This document shows positions 1 through 6,276 of a stretch of DNA of 7,787 bases, one piece after another. Position 1 is the stretch's first letter. Each line of letters starts with the position of its first letter. The stretch is from an uncultured Clostridia bacterium. GTDB taxonomy: Bacteria > Bacillota > Clostridia > Oscillospirales > Oscillospiraceae. Both the position numbers and the translations under genes were made by a program. Location of the stretch: contig CALZAG010000074.1 in the NCBI GenBank assembly GCA_945613045.1, positions 1-7,787 on the forward strand. Direction: 5' to 3'. The notes under the pieces are model-generated. The model was not told the origin of the DNA. It made no database searches and saw nothing but the letters and a program-made list of their open reading frames with translations.

Positions 1-145
1 TGCAATAAGATGAAGACAAAGATTTTCGAGGCAAAATTGTGCCGGACAAGGCGGCAGCTGCAGCACATAATGGAGATATATGCGCAAAGCCGCCAACGCA
101 CAATGGCGTAATTTTGGCCGAAAAGATCGTCAGATTTCTATTGCA
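1..145. repeat. Imperfect long inverted repeat (REP/MITE-like or structured RNA)
   Basis: The non-coding stretch left of the HAD-GNAT gene folds back on itself. Its ends are TGCAATA (1-7) and TATTGCA (139-145). Moving inward, 15-17 pairs with 129-131, TTTTCG at 23-28 pairs with 119-124, 32-43 pairs with 105-116 (12 pairs, two of them G-T), and GGCGGC at 50-55 pairs with 89-94. The apex at 56-88 contains the palindrome GCTGCAGC (57-64) and a short stem 63-68/80-85 with one mismatch. No ORF or T-tract is seen. The element begins 9 bases beyond the stop codon at 154-156 and may continue left of the window. It could be a dispersed miniature repeat or a 3' structure of the operon mRNA; which one cannot be decided here. 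Confidence 0.55.
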
Positions 146-153
146 TATCAGTA

Positions 154-1518
154 TTACAGCTTCTTTTCCAGCAGTACAAGCTGCACGTCGGGGATGCCGT
201 TAAAAACGCAGGGCACTGTGCCCGCCTCGCGGTAGCCGAGCTTTGCATACATCGCCCTGGCACGAAGGTTTTTTGCGTTGGTGTCCATCCTCAGCACCGT
301 ACAGCCGTTTTTGCGGGCATAGTCCTCGCAAAAGCCCACAAAGGCTCTGCCTATCCCCCTGCCGGAGGCTTTGGGCTCGACAACGAGGGTGTGCAGCACC
401 ATGACCTCGCTGTCATCGGCGGGATACAGCCACTCGCCGAGCGCGTACACATCCACCTGCCGCTTGTTGATTATCGCGGCGGCTACTGTCTCTCCGGCTT
501 GGCATACAAACAGCTCGCCCCGCTCGAGCGCGGCTCTCGCCGTGTTCTCCACGGGGTATACCCCGGCTATCCAGCCCGTACTGAGCCTTCCGGCCCGCTC
601 CGCGGTATGTATGTTCTCATAAATCCCTGCGACAGCGGCAACGTCGTCCTCCTCCGCCTTTATGAAGCTCAGGGGAGCGGCGGCGCTTACCTCGTCAACG
701 ATCCGGTTTATCATGTGTGCGACCCCCAGCTCGTCATTAGACCCGCATACGAAGTCGGCCGCTTCAAGGCAGCTTTTGCTCGCGTTTTTCACCGCGACGC
801 CGAGCCCCGCGAAGCGCAGCATATCCGCGTCGTTATCGCCGTTTCCGAACGCGGCTGTATGCTCTGCCGGCAGCCCGAGTATGGCGCACAGGCGCTTTAA
901 AGCCGCGCCCTTGCCCGCGGCGGCGTCGGATATCTCAATAAGACGCGGCGAGGAGCTTGTTACATAGACGTTTTCAAGCATCCCGGCCTTTTCCCGCAGC
1001 GCATCATGGTGGGCTCCCGGCTCGCTTAGGACGTCGATGCTGTCAAGCCGGTCGATGTTTTGCAGGATGAACGTGCGCATATCCGTCACAGGCCTGCGCG
1101 TGGTGCGCACATACTCCACATACGCCGGAGCACAGCCATAGCGCAGAGGGTCCGCGGCGTATTCCGCGTCGCAGTAGGGCTGCCCGCCGACAAAGGCCTC
1201 AAGGCGCTCGCCCCCGAACAGCTCCAATATCCGCATAACGCTCTCCGGCTTCAGCGAAAAGTTCACTATCCTTTCGCCGTCGGGAACACGCTCTATGGCG
1301 GCTCCGTTTGTGGTTATGGCATAGCTAATACCGCCGATGCCGAGCACCTGAGCAGGCAGGGCCTTGAACGCTCTGCCGGAGGCGACGACCACCTCTATAC
1401 CGGCGCTTACCGCCCTTTTAAGAGCCTTTTCCGTTTCCGGCGCAAGGCGGGAGTCCGAGCATAGGGTCGTATCGTCAAGATCAAGGGCAATAAGCCGTAT
1501 TTTTTTAAGCTCTGTCAA
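154..1518 (-). CDS. HAD-IIB (Cof-type) phosphatase fused to a GNAT N-acetyltransferase
   Basis: This is a 454-residue two-domain protein. Residues 8-275 are a Cof-type HAD hydrolase: motif I DLDDT (nucleophile D13, acid/base D15), motif II ASGR (S47, R49), motif III lysine K203, and motif IV GNGDNDADML (225-234). Such enzymes dephosphorylate small sugar or nucleotide phosphates with Mg2+. The usual first aspartate of motif IV is N226 here, while D230 is kept. Residues 284-452 are a GNAT domain with the acetyl-CoA loop GRGIG (386-390) and the motif-B segment around N417 and YAKLGY (424-429). A GNAT domain moves acetyl from acetyl-CoA to an amine; the acceptor is unknown. The start is TTG, because no upstream or near ATG keeps motif I and GGTGA lies 6 bases upstream. 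It is the last gene of the lipid operon, 18 bases after the glycosyltransferase-kinase gene. No signal peptide or membrane segment is seen, so a cytosolic location is inferred. Domain calls are firm; substrates are not. Confidence 0.9.
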   Translation of the reverse strand: MTELKKIRLIALDLDDTTLCSDSRLAPETEKALKRAVSAGIEVVVASGRAFKALPAQVLGIGGISYAITTNGAAIERVPDGERIVNFSLKPESVMRILELFGGERLEAFVGGQPYCDAEYAADPLRYGCAPAYVEYVRTTRRPVTDMRTFILQNIDRLDSIDVLSEPGAHHDALREKAGMLENVYVTSSSPRLIEISDAAAGKGAALKRLCAILGLPAEHTAAFGNGDNDADMLRFAGLGVAVKNASKSCLEAADFVCGSNDELGVAHMINRIVDEVSAAAPLSFIKAEEDDVAAVAGIYENIHTAERAGRLSTGWIAGVYPVENTARAALERGELFVCQAGETVAAAIINKRQVDVYALGEWLYPADDSEVMVLHTLVVEPKASGRGIGRAFVGFCEDYARKNGCTVLRMDTNAKNLRARAMYAKLGYREAGTVPCVFNGIPDVQLVLLEKKL

Positions 1519-1524
1519 ATTCTA

Positions 1525-1529
1525 TCACC
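1525..1529 (-). promoter_or_regulatory. Ribosome binding site supporting the TTG start
   Basis: GGTGA on the minus strand sits 6 bases before the TTG at 1516-1518. It lies in the 18-base gap after the upstream stop codon. It supports TTG as the start of the HAD-GNAT gene; the first in-frame methionine inside the protein is M95, far beyond the catalytic D13. Confidence 0.7.
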
Positions 1530-1536
1530 GTTTTTA

Positions 1537-3588
1537 TCAGTATACTATCCTTATTCTGCGCGGCAGCATTTCTACCTCATGATGCAGCTCTCCAACGCAT
1601 TTTTCGCCGTCCAGAGCCCAGTTGAGCTTTTTCATGCACTCGAGTTCTATTTTGTCGGTGCGGCAGAAGGTGATGAGCTCGTTGTTAAGCTCCTGACTGC
1701 TCAGCGCGGCTATCGTAGATTGAAGCTCGGCAGGAGAAGTGGGGCGGCGCAGGAGCAGCACCTCGAAAAGCCCGTCGTCGGCGACGACCTTCTGGCCGAA
1801 GAAATCCATGGCTCCCGCAAGCGAGCTCGAGGAGGCCACAATGCCGAAAATGTACTCTCCCTCAACTGTCTGCCCGTTTATCCTTATGCGCAGATGCTCG
1901 CTCTGGAGCTTAGAAAGATCCCTTATGCCATCGAGGACATAGGCGTAAAAGCCGAGCTTGTTTTTAAGCCGCTGCGGCGTGGTGTAGGGCAGCCAGGTGA
2001 AGGCTCCGAAATCGGCGGCGTTTATGAAGTATTTCCCGCCCAGCTTTCCCACGTCGACACGGCGCTCGCTTCCTTCCGCGATATGCCTTGCGGCGGTGAG
2101 CACGTCACTGCTTATATTGTGGAACTCGGCAAAATCGTTCGTGCTGCCGGAGGGCATATAGCCGATGGGGATGTCAAGCCCCGCTTCTATCATTCCGCTT
2201 ACCGTCTCGTTTAAGGTGCCGTCGCCGCCGGAGCAGCAGATCATGTCAAAGCCCGCTCCGTAGGCATTCACATAGTCGCGGGCATCGCCCTTGCCCCGTG
2301 TGGGGAAATAGCTCACCCGGTAGCCCGCGTCCATGAACACGCCCGTCACCTCCGAGAGCCTGCGCGCCATTTCGCCCTTGCCGGCAACCGGATTCACGAT
2401 AAGCATCATCTGTTTTTCAAGTGGCTGAAGCTGTTTTGGCGGCTCTGCCCTAACTTCGGTTTTTTGTCTTGAACGCGCCTCGTCAAAACGCCTGTATTCC
2501 TCAAACACGCTTTCGTATATCGTCTTTGCAGCCTCAAACGGGAAATCCTCCTCCCTGCGGCGAACCATTTCCATGGTGTCTACCGCACCGCTGAGGCAAG
2601 TCTCGACGAGGTCTGCCATGCCCGACGCGGTATCGGCCGCAAGAGCATAGGCGTTTTCCGTCATAAACTCGATATTGCGGCTCTCGCAGCCGGGCACCGC
2701 GTCAATGTAGAGTATCGGCAGACGCTTCATTACCGCCTCCGTGGTGCTCAGGCCGCCGGCCTTGGTGATTATGATATCCGCCGCGTCCATATAAATGCTC
2801 ATTTTATCCGTGTAGCCGCAGACCTTTATTCGTATATCGTCGCCAGCGAGGAATTCGAGTTCCTTGACAAGCTGGCGGTTGCTGCCGCAGACGATAATAA
2901 GGCTGTCCTCCTGGCTCAGCAGCTCGCTTATGCGCATGGCGATACTGCGTATCGGACCGCAGCCCATGCTGCCGCAGCACAGCAGCAAAACCCTGCCTTC
3001 CTCGCTCATGCCGAGGGCGCGGCGGGCTTTTTTCTTGTCCGTTTTTTCGCAGAATTCGGCCTTGACCGGTATGCCGGATGCAACTATCTTTTCCGATACT
3101 ATTCCCTGCTGCACGAACTCCCCGCGCAGCTTCTCATGCGGAATGAAGTATTTATCCGCGTCGATCTCCGATACGCCGGGGCTGCAGGTATAGTCCGTTG
3201 CCACGAAGAAGCTCGGTATCATGATCTCACGGCTCATGCGCAGCTCGGTCATCATCATTGCCGCGAATATGTGTACGGAGATAACGGCGTCGTAATTGCC
3301 GCTGAACAGCACTCGGCACAGCTCGTCCGCGCCCTTTGCGTTCTGCTCGTACAGGTGCGTCTGGGGCAGCTTCTCGCCTATGCGGTAGCCCGCGCCGTAG
3401 AGCTTCGGGGCGTATTTATAGGCAAGCTCATGGCCCCGGCTTATAAACTCCGCCCTTGCCTTGGGCAGAAAATCGAGGGCGTTTACTATGTCGTTCTCAA
3501 CGCCCATTTTTTCAAAATACGCGCTGATGGCCGCTGCCGCCGTGTTGTGTCCTCCGCCGGTGCTGCAGCTTAATATAAGTAACTTCAT
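1537..3588 (-). CDS. Fusion: UgtP/MGDG-synthase-like glycosyltransferase plus DgkB/YegS-like lipid kinase
   Basis: This 683-residue protein joins two lipid enzymes in one frame. Residues 1-370 match the MGDG-synthase/UgtP family, which transfers a sugar from a nucleotide sugar to diacylglycerol at the inner membrane face: GGGHNTAAAA (11-20), TDYTCSP (131-137), GIPVKAEF (172-179), KAGGLSTTEA (276-285) and PGCESRN (299-305). Residues 371-392 are a charged, proline-containing linker. Residues 393-683 match the diacylglycerol/lipid kinase family (DgkB, YegS, BmrU): NPVAGKG (399-405), the nucleotide loop GGDGTLNE (454-461), PSGSTND (479-485) and LDGE (659-662). Both halves keep their family motifs, so both may be active. 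The two would compete for diacylglycerol, giving glycolipid or phosphatidic acid. Its start overlaps the stop of the CrtO-like gene as ATGA, with AGGAG 12 bases upstream, which suggests translational coupling. The exact sugar donor and lipid are inferred from family and operon, not shown. Confidence 0.92.
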   Translation of the reverse strand: MKLLILSCSTGGGHNTAAAAISAYFEKMGVENDIVNALDFLPKARAEFISRGHELAYKYAPKLYGAGYRIGEKLPQTHLYEQNAKGADELCRVLFSGNYDAVISVHIFAAMMMTELRMSREIMIPSFFVATDYTCSPGVSEIDADKYFIPHEKLRGEFVQQGIVSEKIVASGIPVKAEFCEKTDKKKARRALGMSEEGRVLLLCCGSMGCGPIRSIAMRISELLSQEDSLIIVCGSNRQLVKELEFLAGDDIRIKVCGYTDKMSIYMDAADIIITKAGGLSTTEAVMKRLPILYIDAVPGCESRNIEFMTENAYALAADTASGMADLVETCLSGAVDTMEMVRRREEDFPFEAAKTIYESVFEEYRRFDEARSRQKTEVRAEPPKQLQPLEKQMMLIVNPVAGKGEMARRLSEVTGVFMDAGYRVSYFPTRGKGDARDYVNAYGAGFDMICCSGGDGTLNETVSGMIEAGLDIPIGYMPSGSTNDFAEFHNISSDVLTAARHIAEGSERRVDVGKLGGKYFINAADFGAFTWLPYTTPQRLKNKLGFYAYVLDGIRDLSKLQSEHLRIRINGQTVEGEYIFGIVASSSSLAGAMDFFGQKVVADDGLFEVLLLRRPTSPAELQSTIAALSSQELNNELITFCRTDKIELECMKKLNWALDGEKCVGELHHEVEMLPRRIRIVY

Positions 3589-4058
3589 GCTTTTACGGCT
3601 CTCCTTTTTCTTCGCTGCTCCAGCATCACCAGCCTCGGCCGGTTATACCTCTGGATGATGATGAAGGGCAGATTTCCGAATATGTTATATATGAGCAGAA
3701 ACGCCGCGGCCCATAGCCCGCGCCACCAGAACAATATGCCGAACGACAGTATTATCAGTCCCCAATGCACACATTCGGCAACGCAGGTCTCCGCTATGAG
3801 CGTATCCATGCCCCGCTCCTTATTTTCATTCGTCAGCTTCTTTTTCACCATGTCCGGCATAATGCGGCTCATGTCCGGCATGATATCCTTCCAGCGCTTT
3901 ATGCCTAACTTTTCATAGACCCTGCCGCCTTTTTCCCACCCGGCCGCCTTGTACGGCGGCTTTGCGGCGTCAAACCAGCTTCGCGGCAGCGCCTGCCCGA
4001 CAAAGTGGGACAGAACGCCGAGAACCGCGATATATATCAGACTGTACAGAAATTTCAT
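3585..4058 (-). CDS. CrtO-type glycosyl acyltransferase family membrane protein
   Basis: This is a 157-residue membrane protein resembling the glycosyl-4,4'-diaponeurosporenoate acyltransferase (CrtO) family, which acylates the sugar of a carotenoid glycoside in Staphylococcus. The family pattern is visible: SWFD (27-30), WEKGGRVYEKLGIKRWKD (41-58), E90 with AECVHW (94-99), and NLPFIIIQRYNRPRL (129-143). Hydrophobic segments lie at about 3-22, 98-117 and 116-136, and the C-terminus is strongly basic (RRKRRAVKA). The family is usually about 150-170 residues, so this is full length. A longer reading starting near 4229 is rejected, because GGAG lies 7 bases before the ATG at 4058 and the upstream frame merely overlaps the previous gene. 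The gene overlaps both neighbours by four bases (ATGA). No carotenoid genes are in view. A glycolipid acceptor made by the next gene's product is my inference. Confidence 0.78.
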   Translation of the reverse strand: MKFLYSLIYIAVLGVLSHFVGQALPRSWFDAAKPPYKAAGWEKGGRVYEKLGIKRWKDIMPDMSRIMPDMVKKKLTNENKERGMDTLIAETCVAECVHWGLIILSFGILFWWRGLWAAAFLLIYNIFGNLPFIIIQRYNRPRLVMLEQRRKRRAVKA

Positions 4059-4633
4059 TTTGTTTCTCCGAGCATTTTTATATACCGTGCGCTGTAAACG
4101 GCAAGGCTCATGAGTATGAGCGCGCCGCAGAGCGCTATGCTTGCGTTGGATATCGGCGCGGGTATATCGGGTATGATAACATGAAGCATCATCACCGCGT
4201 AGATAACGCCGGTGCAGAGCTTGCCGCACCAGATCGCGCTGTTAACCGTATCGGTCTTTCTGAGAACGCGCACGCCCATCCAGATCATTATGAGCTCCTT
4301 GACGATATGCACGCCCAGAAGCAGCCACATTGCCGGATATCGGGAGGCGATGCAGGCTATCATGGCGCACTGGGTCAGCTTATCGGCCACGGGGTCGAGG
4401 ATCTTGCCGAGATTTGTGACCATATTATACCGTCGGGCTATCCTTCCGTCAAGAATATCGCTCAGCCCCGACGCGGCCAGAGTTATAAGCGCGGCGGCAA
4501 ACCGCTCCTGCGCATACAGGATAACGAACACCGGAATGAGCACCAGGCGAAAATAGCTGAGGAGATTGGGTATAGACAGGGCTTCGCCGGCAAAGCTCAT
4601 GCCCGTGTGACGTTTTTTGGATTCGTCAGTCAT
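4055..4633 (-). CDS. CDP-alcohol phosphatidyltransferase (PgsA-like)
   Basis: This 192-residue membrane enzyme of the CDP-alcohol phosphatidyltransferase family displaces CMP from CDP-diacylglycerol with an alcohol, typically glycerol-3-phosphate to give phosphatidylglycerophosphate. The complete catalytic signature is present: D59, D62-G63, A66-R67, G76, D80 and D84, spaced exactly as the family requires. The N-terminal SIPNLLSYFRL (20-30) is typical of PgsA-type members, and several hydrophobic segments follow (about 30-54, 86-96, 102-122, 136-155, 162-181). The second half (HIVKELIMIWMG, 109-120) differs from the standard PgsA pattern as I remember it, so a second paralogue or a cardiolipin-synthase-like activity is possible. 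The ATG at 4633 is chosen over GTG at 4642: AGGTG lies 6 bases before the ATG, while the GTG falls inside that binding site. It is the first gene of the operon, and its stop overlaps the next start as ATGA. Confidence 0.88.
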   Translation of the reverse strand: MTDESKKRHTGMSFAGEALSIPNLLSYFRLVLIPVFVILYAQERFAAALITLAASGLSDILDGRIARRYNMVTNLGKILDPVADKLTQCAMIACIASRYPAMWLLLGVHIVKELIMIWMGVRVLRKTDTVNSAIWCGKLCTGVIYAVMMLHVIIPDIPAPISNASIALCGALILMSLAVYSARYIKMLGETK

Positions 4634-4639
4634 TTTTTG

Positions 4640-4648
4640 CACCTACCT
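4640..4648 (-). promoter_or_regulatory. Ribosome binding site deciding the phosphatidyltransferase start
   Basis: The minus strand reads AGGTAGGTG here, ending 6 bases before ATG 4633. A possible in-frame GTG start at 4642 overlaps this site and would have only 3 bases after AAGG, so the ATG is preferred. Confidence 0.65.
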
Positions 4649-4659
4649 TACAGTAATCA

Positions 4660-4687
4660 ATTATAGTTTTTGCCGACAAATCGACAA
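4660..4687 (-). promoter_or_regulatory. Candidate promoter of the four-gene lipid operon
   Basis: On the minus strand, TATAAT (4665-4660) is a perfect -10 box. TTGTCG (4687-4682) is a partial -35 match, separated by 16 bases. Transcription would begin near 4653, giving a short leader of about 20 bases that holds only the ribosome binding site. The call rests on sequence match alone. Confidence 0.5.
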
Positions 4688-4751
4688 TATGCAATGACCC
4701 TTAAATGCCCAAAAAACAATCAGTATAAGAGAAGAATTTACAATTTATTAA

Positions 4752-4779
4752 TTACTGTCGACAAACAAATCCGTATAAT
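4752..4779 (+). promoter_or_regulatory. Candidate promoter of the FAD dehydrogenase gene
   Basis: A perfect TATAAT is at 4774-4779. The -35 region is poor; TTACTG at 4752-4757 with a 16-base spacer is the nearest fit. That suggests a weak or activator-assisted promoter. Transcription would start near 4786, leaving a leader of about 40 bases with GGAG at 4813-4816, 8 bases before the ATG. The palindrome TGTCGACA (4756-4763) overlaps the -35/spacer region and could be an operator. Confidence 0.45.
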
Positions 4780-4824
4780 ACGCAAGGTGATTTTTCTTAA
4801 AATAATTCAAATGGAGCTTTTATC

Positions 4825-6213
4825 ATGAACAAAAATTACGACGTAGCGATAATCGGCTGCGGCACCGCGGGTATTTTCGCGGGCTACGAGCTTATCTCCC
4901 GCCACCCCGAGCTTAAAATATGCGTACTCGAACAGGGCGGGGATATATATTCAAGGCACTGCCCCATCGTTGCGGGCAAGGTCAAGGAGTGCATCCACTG
5001 CAGCGTTTGCGACACGATGTGCGGCTTCGGCGGCGCGGGCGCGTTTTCAGACGGTAAGTATAACTTCACCACCCAGTTCGGCGGCTGGCTCACCGACTTC
5101 ATGGACGACGAAGAGGTCATGGAGCTGATAAACTACGTCGACACCGTAAATATGAAGTACGGCGCGACGGACAAAACCTTCTCCACCGATACTCCCGAGG
5201 CGAGAGCGCTCGAGCGCGAAGCACTGAAGTATGATCTGCATCTTCTGCAGGCCAAGGTAAAGCATCTTGGCACCGAGAACAATCTTCGCATACTTCAGAA
5301 TATGTACGAAGACCTTAAAAAGGTCATTGAATACCGCTTCCGCACCGAGGTCAGCTCCATCGACCGCGACGGCGAGGGATACCGCCTCAGCCTCAAAAAC
5401 GGCGACAGCGTGGGCTGCTCCTACCTCATCGCCGCCCCCGGCAGAAGCGGTGCCGAGTGGTTTGCAAACGAGTGCAAGAAGCTGGGCATAAAGCTCATAA
5501 ACAACCAGGTGGACGTCGGCGTCCGCGTCGAGCTTCCCGCCACTGTCTTTGAGCACATCACCGACGTGGTATATGAATCCAAGCTCATTTACCGCACGAA
5601 GCAGTACGGCGACAAGGTCCGCACCTTCTGCATGAACCCCTACGGTCACGTCGTGGCCGAGAACGTCGAGGGCATCAACACCGTTAACGGCCACTCCTAC
5701 TCCGATCCCAGGCTCCGCAGCGCGAACACGAACTTCGCCCTGCTGGTATCCAACCGCTTCACCGAGCCCTTCGACGAGCCCTACCGCTACGGCAAGCACA
5801 TCGCGTCTCTCAGCAATATGCTCTCCGGCGGCGTTCTGGTACAGCGCTTCGGCGACCTTGTAAAGGGCGCGCGCACCAATGAGCACAGGCTCGCCCAGTC
5901 CTACACCCGCCCGACCCTGGCGGCGGCCGTCCCCGGTGATCTGAGCCTCGCCCTTCCCAAACGCCAGCTTGACGATATCATTGAGATGATCTACGCCCTG
6001 GACAAGATAGCCCCGGGCACCGCAAATTACGACACCCTGCTCTACGGCGCCGAGGTCAAGTTCTACTCCTCCCGCCTTGAGCTCAGCGGCAAGCTCGAGA
6101 CTGAGTTCTCGAACTTCTTCGCCATCGGCGACGGCGCCGGCATCACCCGCGGCCTCGCCCAGGCGGCAGCCTCCGGCGTCAAGGTCGCAAAAGTCATCTC
6201 CGACAGAATTTAA
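4825..6213 (+). CDS. COG2509-type FAD-dependent dehydrogenase with cysteine cluster
   Basis: This is a 462-residue NAD(P)/FAD-dependent oxidoreductase. The N-terminal Rossmann fold is clear: GCGTAG (11-16) and the ribose-binding acid E36 in VLEQG (34-38). The C-terminal FAD segment has AIGDGAG (433-439) with D436, followed by GLAQAAASG (443-451). Between them lies the segment typical of uncharacterised COG2509 dehydrogenases, CGFGGAGAFSDGKYN (66-80), directly behind a cysteine run C56-x2-C59-x2-C62-x3-C66. That spacing looks like a 4Fe-4S ligand set, but the cluster is inferred. No signal peptide or membrane segment is seen, so it is likely a soluble redox enzyme of unknown substrate. It is a single-gene unit, divergent from the lipid operon and ended by its own terminator; shared control with the lipid genes is possible but not shown. 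GGAG 8 bases upstream supports the ATG. Confidence 0.9.
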   Translation: MNKNYDVAIIGCGTAGIFAGYELISRHPELKICVLEQGGDIYSRHCPIVAGKVKECIHCSVCDTMCGFGGAGAFSDGKYNFTTQFGGWLTDFMDDEEVMELINYVDTVNMKYGATDKTFSTDTPEARALEREALKYDLHLLQAKVKHLGTENNLRILQNMYEDLKKVIEYRFRTEVSSIDRDGEGYRLSLKNGDSVGCSYLIAAPGRSGAEWFANECKKLGIKLINNQVDVGVRVELPATVFEHITDVVYESKLIYRTKQYGDKVRTFCMNPYGHVVAENVEGINTVNGHSYSDPRLRSANTNFALLVSNRFTEPFDEPYRYGKHIASLSNMLSGGVLVQRFGDLVKGARTNEHRLAQSYTRPTLAAAVPGDLSLALPKRQLDDIIEMIYALDKIAPGTANYDTLLYGAEVKFYSSRLELSGKLETEFSNFFAIGDGAGITRGLAQAAASGVKVAKVISDRI

Positions 6214-6240
6214 TACGGCTGAATTGAAATAATGCTTTCT

Positions 6241-6276
6241 CGTCGGCAAAGGCAATGCCTTTGCCGACGGTTTTTT
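6241..6276 (+). terminator. Intrinsic terminator of the FAD dehydrogenase gene
   Basis: A 13-bp perfect stem (6241-6253 with 6257-6269) closes a 3-base loop. It is followed by G and TTTTTT (6271-6276), then more T-rich sequence. It lies 27 bases after the stop at 6213. The T-run overlaps the stop codon of the convergent LysM-GH18 gene. On the minus strand the same hairpin follows that gene's stop but lacks a good U-run, so it would be a weaker terminator in that direction. Confidence 0.9.

Noticed and set aside
1..145. CRISPR array or tRNA within the inverted-repeat region
   Set aside because: There are no regularly spaced direct repeats and no cloverleaf with a T-arm or CCA end; the symmetry is a single inverted repeat.
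391..1464. Several plus-strand open frames opposite the HAD-GNAT gene
   Set aside because: They overlap each other and a motif-rich gene on the minus strand, and show no domain features.
4059..4229. N-terminal extension of the CrtO-like gene by 57 codons
   Set aside because: It overlaps the phosphatidyltransferase gene in another frame and looks unlike protein of the family. A good ribosome binding site lies before the ATG at 4058.
3962..4666. 234-codon plus-strand open frame opposite the phosphatidyltransferase and CrtO-like genes
   Set aside because: It spans two genes and their overlap on the other strand, has no recognisable motif, and runs into the promoter region. It is a shadow.
5047..6255. 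402-codon open frame on the minus strand opposite the FAD dehydrogenase
   Set aside because: It is antisense to a gene with clear family motifs and shows only low-complexity Val/Gly/Ala/Leu-rich sequence with no motif. It is explained by the GC-rich codon positions of the real gene.
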